DNA of 64,000 nt, taken from the NCBI RefSeq assembly GCF_015711015.1, contig NZ_CP064653.1:3410001-3474000 (forward strand). Direction: 5' to 3'. Below, piece after piece: positions 1 through 13,506 of this stretch. Each line of letters begins with the position of its first letter. Within the stretch, counting starts at the first letter, position 1. Below the pieces are notes generated by a model that was given only the letters and a program-made list of their open reading frames with translations, ran no database searches and was not told the origin of the DNA. The DNA comes from Methylomonas sp. LL1 (GTDB taxonomy: Bacteria; Pseudomonadota; Gammaproteobacteria; Methylococcales; Methylomonadaceae). The translations under genes were made by a program, and so were the position numbers.

Positions 1-90
1 CTATCTTATACCCGAATGCGTGAGTTAAAAAGACCATCATCAGCGCGTCGCCGCCCGCCGGAGCCTCCTTCCCAAGCCTCAATCGGTTAA
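1..90 (+). CDS. C-terminal end of an unidentified protein (partial)
   Basis: Frame 1 is open from the window edge to a TAA ending at base 90 and reads as a basic, proline-rich tail (...RMRELKRPSSARRR...PPSQASIG). Such a tail is typical of a real C-terminus, and the frame would converge on and overlap the mutarotase stop by about 12 bases. There are only 29 codons, so it could be chance. I do not recognise the family. Confidence 0.3.
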   Translation, partial: LSYTRMRELKRPSSARRRPPEPPSQASIG

Positions 91-993
91 ATCAGGCAGC
101 AAACTGTAATCGGCTTGCAGGCTATACTGGCTGCCCGGTTGAATCTGAATCAGGTCGAACGCTATATTTCCCACCTCTACGCAAATAAATTGCTGGTAAG
201 CGATGGGGGCTAAATCCGGCATTTTTTTGATGGTTTTGGCCCAGGGATTCCAGACTACTGCCGTGCTGGTGTCGGGAGAGCTAACCCGAATCCGGCGCTT
301 GAACACTGAATCCACGATAATCAAATCCTTTAGCGCGTTGGTGTAGACCCGATCGACTTCCCTGGTAACCGTGATGGCGCCATTTTGAGATTTTTGGGTG
401 CCATGATCCAATTTATCGAAATACTCGCAATCCTCCAGCCCTAAAACCTTCACACGCTTGATATGGCCGATCCGAAAATAACTATGAAAAGCCTGGGTAA
501 TCGAGAAAGGCTTATCGCCGGTATTATATGTCGTCAGCTTTAATTGCAAGCTGGGACCGACGCTAATCTCCAGCATCAACATAAACGCCTGCCGCCAAGT
601 ATTTTCTTTTTTAAAGCTTTCGTTGAACAGCAGGCTGACCTTGGTTTCGGCCTCGCTGATTGCTTCCGTTTTCGCTAGCTGCCAAAAGTGATTACGAACG
701 AAACCATGATTGGGGCGCTGCAAACCCTTGGGGTCCGGCCCGAACCAGGGCCAACACACCGGAATGCCGCCGCGAATAGCCTTGCCCTCGGCATACTCGG
801 ATTGTTGGCTCAAAAATAACATATCCTCGTTTTGATCCAACCGCTGATACGACAACACTTGCGCCCCATACACCGAAATCAAGGCCCTGGCGCTGCCATT
901 GTCGATTTTAATCATGGGCAAGCCGCCCTGGCCTGAAATTATTTCAAGCTGGTTTGCAATACTAAAATCACGGTTTAATTGCTGAATATCCAT
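79..993 (-). CDS. D-hexose-6-phosphate mutarotase (YeaD family)
   Basis: This 304-residue cytoplasmic protein belongs to the aldose-1-epimerase-like YeaD family, which interconverts alpha and beta anomers of hexose 6-phosphates such as glucose 6-phosphate. Visible family signatures are GGIPVCWPWFGP (about residues 75-86) and NHGFVR, which carries a conserved active-site His, plus a conserved Glu in the C-terminal CVEVGN segment. The length agrees with the family (about 290-300). The start ATG at 993 gives MDIQQLNRDF. It is transcribed alone, convergent with whatever lies left of the window and divergent from the repeat-rich gap to its right. Substrate specificity is inferred from the family. 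Confidence 0.88.
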   Translation of the reverse strand: MDIQQLNRDFSIANQLEIISGQGGLPMIKIDNGSARALISVYGAQVLSYQRLDQNEDMLFLSQQSEYAEGKAIRGGIPVCWPWFGPDPKGLQRPNHGFVRNHFWQLAKTEAISEAETKVSLLFNESFKKENTWRQAFMLMLEISVGPSLQLKLTTYNTGDKPFSITQAFHSYFRIGHIKRVKVLGLEDCEYFDKLDHGTQKSQNGAITVTREVDRVYTNALKDLIIVDSVFKRRIRVSSPDTSTAVVWNPWAKTIKKMPDLAPIAYQQFICVEVGNIAFDLIQIQPGSQYSLQADYSLLPDLTD

Positions 994-1004
994 GGACCCA
1001 CTGT

Positions 1005-1500
1005 ATTAAAATCGATTATGGCTGGCTTCATCCAACCGCCACCGTCCATGGCTCTGGATGCCCGAGTCCCGCGGGCATGACGACACACTATTTTACAGAT
1101 GACATGTCACGTAACCGCTATCGCGGCAACGTAACCTACCTTACTTTATTTTTCTAGCGGGACGGGGTTAATCCCGTTTGCCGCGCCGAGCACCGAAGCT
1201 TTTGACGGGATCAGCCCGTTAGGGGCGATGCAAGGATACATCGTGGATCCGGGGTTCTGACTCGCGCCGTCCAGGCGCTCGCACGTCGTACGCCGTTGGC
1301 TTCCGCTAGGCGGGAACCGATATTAGATCAGGCCGCGATAGCGAATCATAATTTTACAGGACGACGCAGCGCGTCTAAGGCTGCATTTCCACGTAGAACG
1401 TGGGAACGATTAATAAGAGCATTTCCATCTTAAGTGTGCTACCACACAGACTCAGTATAATCAAATATTTATTATGTATAGCAAGGGACATTACTGCCTG
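1005..1500. repeat. Repeat-rich intergenic region with several short palindromes
   Basis: No gene is seen between 994 and 1584. The gap holds several small palindromes: TGCCCG/CGGGCA at 1059-1077, ACGGG/CCCGT at 1162-1177 and again at 1205-1219, and CCACG/CGTGG at 1389-1403 inside a CACGTAGAACGTG-type unit. A 12-base inverted pair, CGCTATCGCGGC at 1116-1127 and GCCGCGATAGCG at 1332-1343, brackets about 228 bases. This looks like clustered REP/MITE-type debris rather than a regulatory region. No ORF or RNA gene was recognised. Confidence 0.5.
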
Positions 1501-1584
1501 GTTCTTCAAATTGATTTGTTGCAATTTTAAGATCTACCAAAATGGCTGAAGGAACATAGATTTTTTTTATTTGGAGAATACGAC

Positions 1585-2397
1585 ATGAGTAAACAAGCTT
1601 TCATAAAACCAAGCATTTGCTTAGCTTTAGGATTGAGTTTAATGGCACCTTCCGCATTTGCTAGCGTACCTTGGGTAGGCAGTGTGGATTATTCCCAAGC
1701 GCCAAGTGCACTTGGTACGGAACCAACTGTTGGACCGTTTGATACATATGACTTTGGGGCCGGTGTTACTCTAATTCAGCTAACCAGCGGCAGCACCTTT
1801 AATGGTTATTATCAAACCCTGGTTAGTGGGCATTTTTTGAACAATATCGGCATTAACGTTCCGGGACTTGATATTTCCGGAACTGGCGCCGGATTCGAGG
1901 TAACCGCAACCGCATCGTTTAGCGGCACTTATTCAAATGTCGGAAATTTATCAAACATAAATTATACGTCTGGTGAAGTCAATGTGTATTTCGATCCAAC
2001 CTCGAATTACAGTTTTACATCCGATACCGGCTTTGATGATGGTGATGCTATATTATCGGGTACGATTACCGGTGGTTCAGCATTTATTGACTTGACATCC
2101 GGCTTGGGTGTTTCACAATTGGAATTACAGCTCTCGGGCACGGATGTCTTTTCTCCCAACACCATTAACGGTGGCTCTGCACTTTTTTCAATCAATCTAA
2201 GCAATCCGGACTTGCTGACCGGTATCACTAGTGTACTGGGGCAAGATGTTGCCGGTGGTGGCTTTTCCCTTTTATCGGCGGCCGATGGCTCGATACAGCT
2301 CACAGCTGTTCCTATCCCAGCGGCTGCGTGGCTGTTTCTCTCAGGGCTCATGGGATTTGTAGGGTTAACTAGACACAAATCCACGCTCAACGCTTGA
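1585..2397 (+). CDS. VPLPA/PEP-CTERM sorting-signal secreted protein
   Basis: A 270-residue exported protein with no recognised function. Residues 1-26 form a Sec signal peptide ending ...APSAFA. The middle is low-complexity, Gly/Ser/Thr/Asn-rich and almost free of Cys, suggesting a beta-rich extracellular protein. The C-terminus is a sorting signal: AVPIPAAAWLFLSGL, a hydrophobic helix, then RHK. This is the VPLPA variant of PEP-CTERM, which is processed by exosortase in exopolysaccharide-producing Gram-negatives. A good SD (TTTGGAGAA) precedes ATG 1585. No exosortase gene lies nearby, so this is an unlinked substrate. A second such protein is at 50606-51184. Confidence 0.85.
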   Translation: MSKQAFIKPSICLALGLSLMAPSAFASVPWVGSVDYSQAPSALGTEPTVGPFDTYDFGAGVTLIQLTSGSTFNGYYQTLVSGHFLNNIGINVPGLDISGTGAGFEVTATASFSGTYSNVGNLSNINYTSGEVNVYFDPTSNYSFTSDTGFDDGDAILSGTITGGSAFIDLTSGLGVSQLELQLSGTDVFSPNTINGGSALFSINLSNPDLLTGITSVLGQDVAGGGFSLLSAADGSIQLTAVPIPAAAWLFLSGLMGFVGLTRHKSTLNA

Positions 2398-2425
2398 TAA
2401 AAAACAACCTGTAAGCTGGGGACTC

Positions 2426-2450
2426 TCCCGGTTCAACCGGGATGTTTGTC
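2426..2450. terminator. Hairpin between convergent genes
   Basis: TCCCGGTT (2426-2433) pairs with AACCGGGA (2435-2442) and is followed by TGTTTGTCT. It lies between the stop of the VPLPA-CTERM gene and the stop of the convergent metF-like gene, so it is a plausible terminator. The U-tract is interrupted, so confidence is moderate. Confidence 0.45.
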
Positions 2451-2490
2451 TCCGCCATTTCTCCGGCGGATCGCCTAATGGCATCCGCCC

Positions 2491-3234
2491 TTACATACCC
2501 AACCTAATCCCCCCAAAATACCTCTCCAAATCAATCCGAATCGGCATGAAATACACATTCAAACCGCTGGCCGCCGCCGAGGCGATTACCTGATTGGCAA
2601 ATTCGACGTTCCAGTCGTAATCCGGCCGGAAACTCTTGGGAAACCTGACCTTGTTTTTGACTTCCCAGTAATTCTTCGAAGCCTGGGTGGTGATCGGGCT
2701 GATACCGATATAGGTTTCCAGACCGTGCATGTGTTCGGCGTAGATTTCGATCAAACGTTTGTCGTAGAAAGGCTGGGAGAAAAAGCCGGTGGCGCCGGCA
2801 TCGGCCTTGCGTTGGGTATAGTCGCATTCATCCTGCAATCCTTGCCGGTGCGGATCGAAGCCGGCGTAGATAGCCAGCTTGGGGAAATATTGGCGCACCG
2901 CCCGGATCAAATCGACCACGTCGGTATTGTAATAAGCCCGCTTCAAGCCTTCCGGCGGATCGCCGGACACCAGTAACACGCTATCCAGCCGGTATTCCTC
3001 GATAATGCGGAACAGCTCGCCGCCATCGATTTTAAAATCGATCGCGCGAAAATGCGGAATAAAGCGGAATTTACTGCGATCGATACGGGTAGCCAACTCC
3101 CAGCTACGGGTATCGAAGCGCTGAATGTCCGGCACATTGATGATGTTGATGCCGTCATCCAGCTTTTCCACGAAGGCATATTGTTCGTCAAAAGCCTCCA
3201 GGCTTCTGGGTACGATTTCAAACGAGATGTTCAT
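2491..3234 (-). CDS. Methylenetetrahydrofolate reductase family protein (short form)
   Basis: A 247-residue TIM-barrel protein of the MetF family, which reduces 5,10-methylene-THF to 5-methyl-THF, the methyl donor used by MetH (encoded at 28889-32563). Seen: SFEIVPRS at the N-terminus, HFRAIDF, VSGDPPEG (the family's G-D-P-P loop), IYAGFDPHRQG and GATGFFSQPFYD, all in family order. It is shorter than typical MetF (about 290). ATG 3234 was chosen over an in-frame TTG at 3240. It begins 8 bases after the glmS stop, so it is probably the last gene of glmU-glmS-metF. Flavin use and electron donor are not visible, and a related C1-folate role is possible. Confidence 0.75.
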   Translation of the reverse strand: MNISFEIVPRSLEAFDEQYAFVEKLDDGINIINVPDIQRFDTRSWELATRIDRSKFRFIPHFRAIDFKIDGGELFRIIEEYRLDSVLLVSGDPPEGLKRAYYNTDVVDLIRAVRQYFPKLAIYAGFDPHRQGLQDECDYTQRKADAGATGFFSQPFYDKRLIEIYAEHMHGLETYIGISPITTQASKNYWEVKNKVRFPKSFRPDYDWNVEFANQVIASAAASGLNVYFMPIRIDLERYFGGIRLGM

Positions 3235-3242
3235 TGCCAACG

Positions 3243-5072
3243 TTATTCCACGGTCACCGATTTTGCCAAATTGCGCGGTTGGTCGACATCGGTTCCTTTC
3301 AATACCGCCACGTGATACGACAGCAGTTGCAGCGGTATGGTGTAAACAATAGGCGAAATGATGTTGGCGACGCTGGGCATTTTCAACACGAACACGTTTT
3401 CGTCGCTAGACTCATCCAAGGCTTCGTCCATGAATACAATCAACTGGCCGCCACGGGCACTGACTTCCTGGATGTTGGATTTGAGTTTTTCCAACAAACT
3501 GTTATTCGGTGCCACGGTCACCACCGGCATTTCCGCATCGATCAGCGCCAACGGGCCATGTTTCAATTCCCCGGCGGGATAGGCTTCGGCATGAATATAG
3601 GAAATTTCCTTCAGCTTCAACGCCCCTTCCATCGCAATCGGATAATGAGTGCCACGGCCCAGAAACAAGGCGTTCTGCTTGTCGGCAAAGCGTTGCGCCA
3701 GGATTTCAATCGCCGAATCCAGTTTCAAGGTTTGCTCAATGGCGCCCGGCAAACCGAACAACTCGGAAACGATGGTTTCCTCCAATTCCTTGGTCAACGC
3801 AAACCTACGTCCGACCGCAATCACCAGCATCAGCAATGCTACTAATTGGGTAGTGAAGGCTTTGGTCGATGCTACCCCGATTTCCGGACCTGCGCGGGTC
3901 ATCATCACTAAATCGGACTCTCTGACCAGCGAACTTTCGGGGGCGTTACAGATCACCAGTGAATGCTTGACACCCAGTCTTTTGGCTTCTTGCAGTGCTG
4001 CCAGGGTATCGGCGGTTTCACCGGATTGGGAAATCGTCACCACCAAGGTATCCGCTGCAATGACCGGATTGCGGTATCTGAATTCGCTGGCAACTTCGAT
4101 CGAGCAAGGAACCCTGGCCAGTTTTTCAAACCAGTAGCGCGCCACCAGGCCCGCGTGATAGCTGGTACCGCAGGCCAGGATCTGGATGGATTTGACTTGG
4201 TCAAACACTTCCGCCGCATTGTGGCCGAAGGCGTTGTCTTGCAGCCGGTTACCGATGAAACGCCCTTCCAGGGTTTCGGACACCGCCCATGCCTGCTCGT
4301 AAATTTCCTTCAGCATATAGTGGCGGTATTTGCCCTTATCCACCGAATCGGCTTTTAGCTGGCTTTCGATGACTGGACGCACCACTCGGCTGCCGTTTTT
4401 GTCGTAAATACTGGCGCCATTGATGGTCAATTCGGCGATGTCGCCATCTTCCAGAAAGATAAAACGTTGCGTGACAGGCAGCAGGGCCGCTATATCCGAG
4501 GCGATGAAATATTCACCTATACCGATCCCTATCACCAACGGACTACCTTTGCGGCAGGCAATCAAAATATCCGGCTGGTCGGAATACACCACGCCCAATG
4601 CGTAGGCACCCTGCAGGGTGGCGACGGTGCGTTTCACCGCATCCAGCAGACTATCTGCTGTTTTCAGTTCCTCGGCGATTTTATGGACAACGACTTCGGT
4701 ATCGGTTTCCGAGGTGAACTGGTAGCCGTTTTGTTGCAGCGCGGTACGCAGGTTGTCGTGATTTTCGATGATGCCGTTATGCACCACCGCCACTTTATCC
4801 TGGCTTAAATGGGGATGGGCATTGCTGGTGCTTGGTTTGCCATGAGTGGCCCAACGAGTGTGCGCGATACCGACATTGCCTTGTATCGGATCACTGGCGA
4901 TCAAGGCTTCCAGGCCCTTAACCTTACCCAATTCCCGTTTGCGGAATATTTCACCCTGATGAATCACCGCTAGCCCGGCGGAATCGTATCCCCGGTATTC
5001 CAGCCGTTTCAGACCTTCGATCAAAATCGGCACCACGTTACGTTGAGCGATGCCCGCGACTATGCCACACAT
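3243..5072 (-). CDS. glmS: Glutamine--fructose-6-phosphate aminotransferase (isomerizing)
   Basis: At 609 residues it matches the usual length of GlmS, which makes glucosamine 6-phosphate from fructose 6-phosphate and glutamine, the first step to UDP-GlcNAc for peptidoglycan and LPS. The N-terminus MCGIVAG exposes Cys2, the nucleophile of the class II glutaminase domain (about 1-240). Two SIS domains follow (for example the CGTSYHAG and SQSGETADT motifs), and the conserved C-terminal end reads KSVTVE. The start overlaps the glmU stop by one base (TAATG), so translation is probably coupled. No GlmZ-type site or glmS ribozyme was seen. Confidence 0.97.
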   Translation of the reverse strand: MCGIVAGIAQRNVVPILIEGLKRLEYRGYDSAGLAVIHQGEIFRKRELGKVKGLEALIASDPIQGNVGIAHTRWATHGKPSTSNAHPHLSQDKVAVVHNGIIENHDNLRTALQQNGYQFTSETDTEVVVHKIAEELKTADSLLDAVKRTVATLQGAYALGVVYSDQPDILIACRKGSPLVIGIGIGEYFIASDIAALLPVTQRFIFLEDGDIAELTINGASIYDKNGSRVVRPVIESQLKADSVDKGKYRHYMLKEIYEQAWAVSETLEGRFIGNRLQDNAFGHNAAEVFDQVKSIQILACGTSYHAGLVARYWFEKLARVPCSIEVASEFRYRNPVIAADTLVVTISQSGETADTLAALQEAKRLGVKHSLVICNAPESSLVRESDLVMMTRAGPEIGVASTKAFTTQLVALLMLVIAVGRRFALTKELEETIVSELFGLPGAIEQTLKLDSAIEILAQRFADKQNALFLGRGTHYPIAMEGALKLKEISYIHAEAYPAGELKHGPLALIDAEMPVVTVAPNNSLLEKLKSNIQEVSARGGQLIVFMDEALDESSDENVFVLKMPSVANIISPIVYTIPLQLLSYHVAVLKGTDVDQPRNLAKSVTVE

Positions 5073-6496
5073 TATTCTTTCTCCGACTTACAGGGATGTA
5101 ATGAGTGCAGAGAACTGTCTGGAACAGTTTCCGCTAATTTTACCGGACGTTGCCAGCTTGCGACGCTAACCTGTTTGACTCGGCTCAACGTCAGTTGCTC
5201 CGCCGGCGTATCCTTGGTGATTGTCGATCCGGCACCTATCGTGGCGTTTTTGCCGACCGTTACCGGCGCCACCAACTGGGTGTCGGAACCGATGAAAGCG
5301 CCGTCTTCGATGATGGTCTTGAATTTATTCACGCCATCGTAATTGCAAGTGATGGTGCCGGCGCCGACATTGACCTTGCTGCCAATTTCGCTGTCGCCAA
5401 TATAGCTCAAATGGTTGATTTTGCTGCCACTGGCTACCGTGGATTTTTTGATTTCGACGAAATTGCCGATATGCACATGATCGGCCAATTCGGCTTGCGG
5501 CCTGAGGCGGGCGAACGGCCCGATCCTGCTGTCGGCGCCAACCACGGCATCTTCAATCACACTGTTGGCGAGTATCTCCACCCCATCGGCAATCGTGGCA
5601 TTTTTGATCAGGCAATTGGGGCCGATTTTAACATACGAGCCGATGCGGTTGACGCCCTCGAAGATTACGTTGATATCGACATCAATGTCCTGGCCCAGAG
5701 CGGCAAATTCGCCTCTGACATCCGTCCGATTCGGGTCGCGCAAGGTCACGCCTTTTTCCATCAACATTTCCGCTTGCTGGAGTTGGTAAACCCGCTCCAG
5801 ATGCGCCAGTTGGCTGCGATTGTTGACGCCCAATACTTCATCCTGACTGTCGGCCTGGGTCGTTTCTATCGTCAAACCATCGTCCACCGCCATCTCGATA
5901 ATATCGGTCAGATAGTATTCGTTTTGCGCATTGTTATTGCTCAAGCGGGACAGCCAGTTTTTCAACTGTTTGCCTTTGCAGGCCAAAATGCCGGTATTGC
6001 CTTCGCTGATTTGCAATTCCACTTCATTGGCATCTTTTTGCTCGACGATTTTGATCACGGCATGGTCCTTGTCTCGCACGATGCGTCCGTAGCCGGTTGG
6101 GTCATCCAGCGTCACGGTCAATAAAGCCAAGGATGTCGCGCTGACTTTTTTCAGCAGCGTTTGCAGGGTGCTTGCCTTAAGTAGCGGAACGTCGCCATAC
6201 AAAATCAACACGGTATCGCCGTCTTCGACGTGATGTATGGCCTGCTGTACGGCATGCCCAGTACCCAGCTGCTGTTTCTGCTCTATCCAAGTCGCATCCA
6301 ATTGGCTCAGGCTCTGTTTGACGGTTTCGCCGCCATGGCCGTAGATGATGAAGACCGTATTATTGTCGAGCGACAAACTGGTTTCGTGGACGTGTTGCAA
6401 CAATGGCTTGTTGGCGATTTCATGCAACACCTTGGGACGGGATGAACGCATGCGCGTGCCCTGACCGGCGGCCAGAATGATGGTTTTTATCGACAT
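5072..6496 (-). CDS. glmU: Bifunctional N-acetylglucosamine-1-phosphate uridyltransferase / glucosamine-1-phosphate acetyltransferase
   Basis: This 474-residue GlmU acetylates glucosamine 1-phosphate and then transfers UMP to give UDP-GlcNAc. The N-terminal nucleotidyltransferase signature [16 protein letters not shown] is at residues 7-22. The C-terminal half is a left-handed beta-helix of hexapeptide repeats containing [13 protein letters not shown]. It is slightly longer than the E. coli protein (456) through its C-terminal tail. It is the first gene of glmU-glmS-metF, starting just downstream of the atp operon terminator, so it may have its own promoter or receive read-through. Confidence 0.96.
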   Translation of the reverse strand: MSIKTIILAAGQGTRMRSSRPKVLHEIANKPLLQHVHETSLSLDNNTVFIIYGHGGETVKQSLSQLDATWIEQKQQLGTGHAVQQAIHHVEDGDTVLILYGDVPLLKASTLQTLLKKVSATSLALLTVTLDDPTGYGRIVRDKDHAVIKIVEQKDANEVELQISEGNTGILACKGKQLKNWLSRLSNNNAQNEYYLTDIIEMAVDDGLTIETTQADSQDEVLGVNNRSQLAHLERVYQLQQAEMLMEKGVTLRDPNRTDVRGEFAALGQDIDVDINVIFEGVNRIGSYVKIGPNCLIKNATIADGVEILANSVIEDAVVGADSRIGPFARLRPQAELADHVHIGNFVEIKKSTVASGSKINHLSYIGDSEIGSKVNVGAGTITCNYDGVNKFKTIIEDGAFIGSDTQLVAPVTVGKNATIGAGSTITKDTPAEQLTLSRVKQVSVASWQRPVKLAETVPDSSLHSLHPCKSEKE

Positions 6497-6513
6497 GTCT
6501 TATTCCTTTAAAC

Positions 6514-6546
6514 AAAAAAGCCCGATGACGCTAACGTTATCGGGCT
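6514..6546 (-). terminator. Rho-independent terminator of the ATP synthase operon
   Basis: On the minus strand AGCCCGAT (6546-6539) pairs with ATCGGGCT (6526-6519), with extra pairing in the loop, and is followed by a run of six T. It lies 24 bases after the atpC stop and 18 bases before the glmU start. Confidence 0.88.
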
Positions 6547-6569
6547 TGGCTATTCACGAAGTTAATTGT

Positions 6570-6992
6570 TTACGAACCACGTTTTCTCAATCTTTCCAGC
6601 GTTTTTAGCTGCATCACCGCCTCGGCTAGTTTCGCCTGGGCAATAGCGTAATCTATCTTGCCTGATTTGTCGCTCAACATTTCCTCGGCGCGAGCCTTGG
6701 CTTGTAAAGCCTGGGCTTCGTCGATGTCATGGGCGCGTATCGCGGTATCCGCCAACACGGTAACCAGATGCGGCTGAACTTCCAACAGACCACCGGAGAC
6801 ATAAAACTCCTGACTTTCCTTGTCACTGATTTTTACCCGCACTTCACCCGGTTTCAAGCGGGTAATCAGCGGGGCGTGACGTGGAGCAATACCCACTTCA
6901 CCCAGTTCGGCGGGCGCGAACAACATCTCGGCCAGACCCGAGAATACTTCCTGCTCGGCGCTGACGATGTCTACATGAATGGTCATGGCCAT
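6570..6992 (-). CDS. atpC: ATP synthase F1 epsilon subunit
   Basis: A 140-residue epsilon subunit of the F1Fo ATP synthase, part of the central stalk and regulator of ATP hydrolysis. It has the N-terminal beta-sandwich (MAMTIHVDIVSAEQEVFSG, APLITRLKPGEVR) and a C-terminal helical hairpin rich in Ala, Lys and Glu. Last gene of the atp operon, followed by a strong terminator. An internal ATG two codons in is an alternative start; the SD GGAGAG fits the first better. Confidence 0.96.
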   Translation of the reverse strand: MAMTIHVDIVSAEQEVFSGLAEMLFAPAELGEVGIAPRHAPLITRLKPGEVRVKISDKESQEFYVSGGLLEVQPHLVTVLADTAIRAHDIDEAQALQAKARAEEMLSDKSGKIDYAIAQAKLAEAVMQLKTLERLRKRGS

Positions 6993-7019
6993 ATAGTAAC
7001 TCTCCTCTGTTGAGTCGGC

Positions 7020-8414
<1,395 letters not shown>

Positions 8415-8436
8415 CTATCTAAAACTTGTGAATGCA

Positions 8437-9300
8437 TTAAACGGCCGCGGCTCCGGCAACGATTTCCGAAATCTCTTGCGTAATGGCCGCTTGTCGGGCT
8501 TTGTTGTACACAAGTTGCAACTCTTTAATGATGTTGCCAGCGTTATCGGATGCGCTCTTCATGGCCACCATGCGGGCCGCTTGTTCGCAGGCGTTGTTTT
8601 CAACCAGGCCTTGATAAACGATGGATTCGACATAGCGCTGCAGTAAAACATCCAGAACATCTTTCGCGCCAGGCTCGTACAGATAATCCCAATGGCCGCT
8701 TAAATCTTCTTCAAGTTCGTTGGCTTCCACCGGTAGTAACTGAGTCATGACCGGTTTTTGGGTCATCGTGTTAACGAATTCGTTATTGACCACGTATAAC
8801 TGGTCGATGCTGCCTGCCGTGTAGGCATCCAACATGACTTTAATCACGCCGACTATGTCGACCTGATGCGGCGTATCGCCCAGCTTGCTGACCTGTCCGA
8901 TCAAATTAGCGTTGATATTGCTGAAGAAGTTAGCCGCTTTGCCACCAATGGTGCAAACATCGACTTCGATAGCGCGGCCGCTCCATTGCTGCATCTGATT
9001 CAGCACGTTTCTGAACAGATTAGCATTCAAACCACCGCACAAACCTCTGTCCGAGCTGATCACAATAATGCCAACCCGTTTGACTTCGCGCGCAATCATG
9101 TACGGATGTTTGTACTCGGGATTGGCGTGTGACAGATGCTTGATGATCTGGCTAATCTTTTTCGAGTACGGCCGAGTGGCCTGCATGCGGTCCTTGGTTT
9201 TACGCATTTTACTCGCGGCCACCATTTCCATGGCGCGGGTGATCTTCTGAGTATTCTTGATACTCGCGATCTTGGTACGTATTTCTTTGCCAACAGCCAT
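8437..9300 (-). CDS. atpG: ATP synthase F1 gamma subunit
   Basis: A 287-residue gamma subunit, the rotating central stalk of F1. The N-terminal coiled-coil signature ([20 protein letters not shown]) and the [12 protein letters not shown] motif are characteristic. The C-terminal helix ends [20 protein letters not shown], the conserved ITxEIxEIVxGA pattern. Placed between atpA and atpD with short gaps, in a single transcription unit. Confidence 0.97.
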   Translation of the reverse strand: MAVGKEIRTKIASIKNTQKITRAMEMVAASKMRKTKDRMQATRPYSKKISQIIKHLSHANPEYKHPYMIAREVKRVGIIVISSDRGLCGGLNANLFRNVLNQMQQWSGRAIEVDVCTIGGKAANFFSNINANLIGQVSKLGDTPHQVDIVGVIKVMLDAYTAGSIDQLYVVNNEFVNTMTQKPVMTQLLPVEANELEEDLSGHWDYLYEPGAKDVLDVLLQRYVESIVYQGLVENNACEQAARMVAMKSASDNAGNIIKELQLVYNKARQAAITQEISEIVAGAAAV

Positions 9301-9311
9301 GGACTATCCCT

Positions 9312-10853
9312 TTACCAGCTACTTGTTTTGACGAAACGTTCAATGGCACTGTGCATGCCCTTTTGGATTTCGTCGCTGAAGTCGCCTTTTTCGTTGATTT
9401 TCGCCATCAATTCGGATTCTTCGGTTCTCATAAACGACAACAACGCCGCTTCGAAATCCCGCACCTTTTTCACTTCCAGATTATCCAGGAAGCCGCTGTT
9501 GGCTGCGTACAGAGAAACGCCCATTTCCGCGACCGACATCGGCGCGTATTGGTTTTGTTTCATCAGTTCGGTGACGCGTTGGCCACGCTCGATTTGTTTG
9601 CGAGTGCTTTCATCCAGATCGGATGCAAACTGGGCAAATGCCGCCAATTCACGGAACTGCGCCAAGTCCAGACGAACACCGCCGCCCAGTTTCTTGATGA
9701 TCTTGGTTTGCGCCGCGCCACCGACCCGCGATACCGACAAGCCGGCGTTGACAGCGGGACGGATACCGGAGTTGAACAAGCCGGTTTCCAGGAAGATCTG
9801 GCCGTCGGTGATCGAGATCACGTTGGTTGGCACGAACGCGGAGACGTCGCCACCTTGAGTTTCGATGATAGGCAGCGCGGTCAATGAACCGGTTTGACCT
9901 TTTACCTTGCCGTTGGTCAGTTTTTCGACTTCGGCGGCGTTGATACGCGCGGCGCGTTCCAGCAAGCGCGAGTGGATGTAGAACACGTCACCCGGATACG
10001 CTTCACGGCCTGGCGGACGGCGCAGCAGCAAGGAAATTTGGCGATAGGCCCAAGCTTGCTTGGTCAAATCGTCATAGATAATCAGTGCGTCTTGGCCGTT
10101 GTCGCGGAAATATTCGCCCATCGAGCAACCGGTGTACGGTGCGATGAATTGCAGCGCGGCGGATTCGGAAGCCGAAGCGACGACGACGATGGTGTGCTCC
10201 ATCGCGCCATGTTCTTCCAGCTTACGCACCACGTTAGCAATCGAAGAACGTTTTTGGCCGATCGCGACATAAATACATTTGATACCGGTGCCTTTCTGAT
10301 TGATGATCGCATCAACCGCAATGGCTGTTTTACCGGTTTGGCGGTCGCCGATGATCAACTCACGTTGACCGCGTCCGACCGGAATCATCGAGTCGATCGC
10401 TTTCAAGCCGATTTGTACCGGTTGATCGACCGATTGTCTGGCAATAACGCCGGGCGCAATTTTTTCGATCGGAGAAGTCAAGTCGGTATCGATGGCGCCC
10501 TTGCCGTCAATTGGATTACCCAATGCATCGACCACCCGGCCCAATAAAGCCGTACCAACCGGTACTTCCAGAATTCTGCCGGTGCATTTGACGGTATCGC
10601 CTTCGGTGATATGTTGGTAAGCGCCCAACATCACCACACCGACCGAGTCTCTCTCCAGGTTCAATGCCATGCCGTAAGAACCGCCGGGAAATTCCAGCAT
10701 TTCGCCCTGCATCGCGTCCGACAGACCATGTACACGAACGATACCGTCGGTCACGCTGACTACGGTGCCTTCCGAGTGCGCCTCAACTTGGGCGTCGAAA
10801 TTCTCGATCTTCTTCTTGATCAGATCACTTATTTCAGATGGATTTAATTGCAT
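9312..10853 (-). CDS. atpA: ATP synthase F1 alpha subunit
   Basis: A 513-residue non-catalytic nucleotide-binding subunit of F1. Walker [10 protein letters not shown] is near residue 170, and the ATPase alpha/beta signature [14 protein letters not shown] is present. Length equals the E. coli protein (513). The start [17 protein letters not shown] is the usual gammaproteobacterial N-terminus, which contacts the delta subunit. Confidence 0.98.
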   Translation of the reverse strand: MQLNPSEISDLIKKKIENFDAQVEAHSEGTVVSVTDGIVRVHGLSDAMQGEMLEFPGGSYGMALNLERDSVGVVMLGAYQHITEGDTVKCTGRILEVPVGTALLGRVVDALGNPIDGKGAIDTDLTSPIEKIAPGVIARQSVDQPVQIGLKAIDSMIPVGRGQRELIIGDRQTGKTAIAVDAIINQKGTGIKCIYVAIGQKRSSIANVVRKLEEHGAMEHTIVVVASASESAALQFIAPYTGCSMGEYFRDNGQDALIIYDDLTKQAWAYRQISLLLRRPPGREAYPGDVFYIHSRLLERAARINAAEVEKLTNGKVKGQTGSLTALPIIETQGGDVSAFVPTNVISITDGQIFLETGLFNSGIRPAVNAGLSVSRVGGAAQTKIIKKLGGGVRLDLAQFRELAAFAQFASDLDESTRKQIERGQRVTELMKQNQYAPMSVAEMGVSLYAANSGFLDNLEVKKVRDFEAALLSFMRTEESELMAKINEKGDFSDEIQKGMHSAIERFVKTSSW

Positions 10854-10874
10854 TTTATTTTCCCGATCTAGCTC

Positions 10875-11405
10875 TTAGAGCCTTTTGGCTAATTGATGAA
10901 GCTGGCCACTGACAGAACCGTCAATCACTTTGTCGCCTGCTTTCGCAAGTATGCCGCCAATCAACGATTTATCGACTGATACCACGGCATTGACCTTTTT
11001 GTTTAAATGCTTTTCCAGCATTGCGACATATTTACTCTGTTCGGCTTTGGTTAAGGCAAAGGCGCTATACAGATCAACATTAACGTAGCCTTCGTCATCG
11101 GCTTTGTATTGTTCGTACATAACCGAGATAGTCGGCAGCAGTTTCAGTTTGCCGTTTTCGATCAATAATCTCAGAAGGTTGGTTGCTTCCGTATCGATCC
11201 GATCCTGACAAATATCCAGCAGCAGTTGCTTGATTTTTTCCTTGCTAACCCTGGGATTTTTGACGATGGCCGTCATATCCGAATCCTGAACCACCGCCGA
11301 TAAAAACCGCAACGCATCCGACCAGGCGTCGGCCTTCCCGGTTTCCTTCGCCAGCTTGAAAGCCGCCTCGGAATAGGGTCTTGCTAATGTCGCTAACTCA
11401 GTCAT
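10875..11405 (-). CDS. atpH: ATP synthase F1 delta subunit
   Basis: A 176-residue delta (OSCP-like) subunit joining F1 to the peripheral b-subunit stalk. N-terminal LARPYSEAAFKLAKE and C-terminal DKSLIGGILAKAGDKVIDGSVSGQL segments are the family signatures. The start lies 3 bases after the atpF stop, so translation is probably coupled. Confidence 0.96.
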   Translation of the reverse strand: MTELATLARPYSEAAFKLAKETGKADAWSDALRFLSAVVQDSDMTAIVKNPRVSKEKIKQLLLDICQDRIDTEATNLLRLLIENGKLKLLPTISVMYEQYKADDEGYVNVDLYSAFALTKAEQSKYVAMLEKHLNKKVNAVVSVDKSLIGGILAKAGDKVIDGSVSGQLHQLAKRL

Positions 11406-11408
11406 TGC

Positions 11409-11882
11409 TTAACCCAGTTGTTCCGCGGTTCTGCTCAGAAGTTCATGATGCTTGGCTTTGTCGATTTCTTCTTTCAAAATCTGTTCAGCAGCGCGCAAGG
11501 CCAAGGTAGACACTTCTTTGCGTAAATTTTCTCTGGCTTGCAGCATTTCCTGCTCGATTTGAGCCTTTGCCGCTTCCAATAAACGTTCGCCTTCTTTTTG
11601 AGCTTGAAGCTTGGATTCTTCAACCAGTTCGTTGGCGCGTTTTTGAGCTAAATTGATTATTTCAGCCGATTGTTCCCTGGCCTCTTTAAGAACGCTTTTG
11701 GCTTTCTTTTCAGCCAATTTGACTTCTTCCTGGCCTTTTTCGGCTGCAGCCAGGCCTTCAGCTATCTTCGCTTTACGCTCTTCCAGAGCCGCGATGATGG
11801 GCGGCCAGACATACTTCATGGTAAACCAAACCAGAAGCGTGAAGGTGATCATCTGCCCGATCAGAGTAGCATTGATGCTCAT
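11409..11882 (-). CDS. atpF: ATP synthase Fo b subunit
   Basis: A 157-residue b subunit: a single N-terminal membrane helix ([20 protein letters not shown], residues 1-20), then a long charged, Ala/Glu/Lys-rich coiled coil that forms the peripheral stalk as a dimer. Length matches E. coli AtpF (156). It is a single atpF gene rather than a b/b-prime pair. It is followed directly by atpH. Confidence 0.96.
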   Translation of the reverse strand: MSINATLIGQMITFTLLVWFTMKYVWPPIIAALEERKAKIAEGLAAAEKGQEEVKLAEKKAKSVLKEAREQSAEIINLAQKRANELVEESKLQAQKEGERLLEAAKAQIEQEMLQARENLRKEVSTLALRAAEQILKEEIDKAKHHELLSRTAEQLG

Positions 11883-12000
11883 TGATGCATTCCTCGTATG
11901 CTGTTGTCGTACTATCCGTCCGCTGACGCGGCTATCGATTTATATTCGGATAACCGAAGAAGGCATTTGGCCTTCTTCCGACGAATCGCTGTTTTGCTAA

Positions 12001-13477
<1,477 letters not shown>

Positions 13478-13506
13478 TTTAATCCTCTCGACTGTTAAGC
13501 GCGGCG

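Noticed and set aside
3307-3316. CCACGTGATAC resembling the centre of parS
   Set aside because: Only about 10 of 16 consensus positions fit, and it lies inside glmS; too weak to call.
5043-5100. Search for a glmS ribozyme or riboswitch before glmS
   Set aside because: glmU abuts glmS with a one-base overlap, so there is no leader to hold one.
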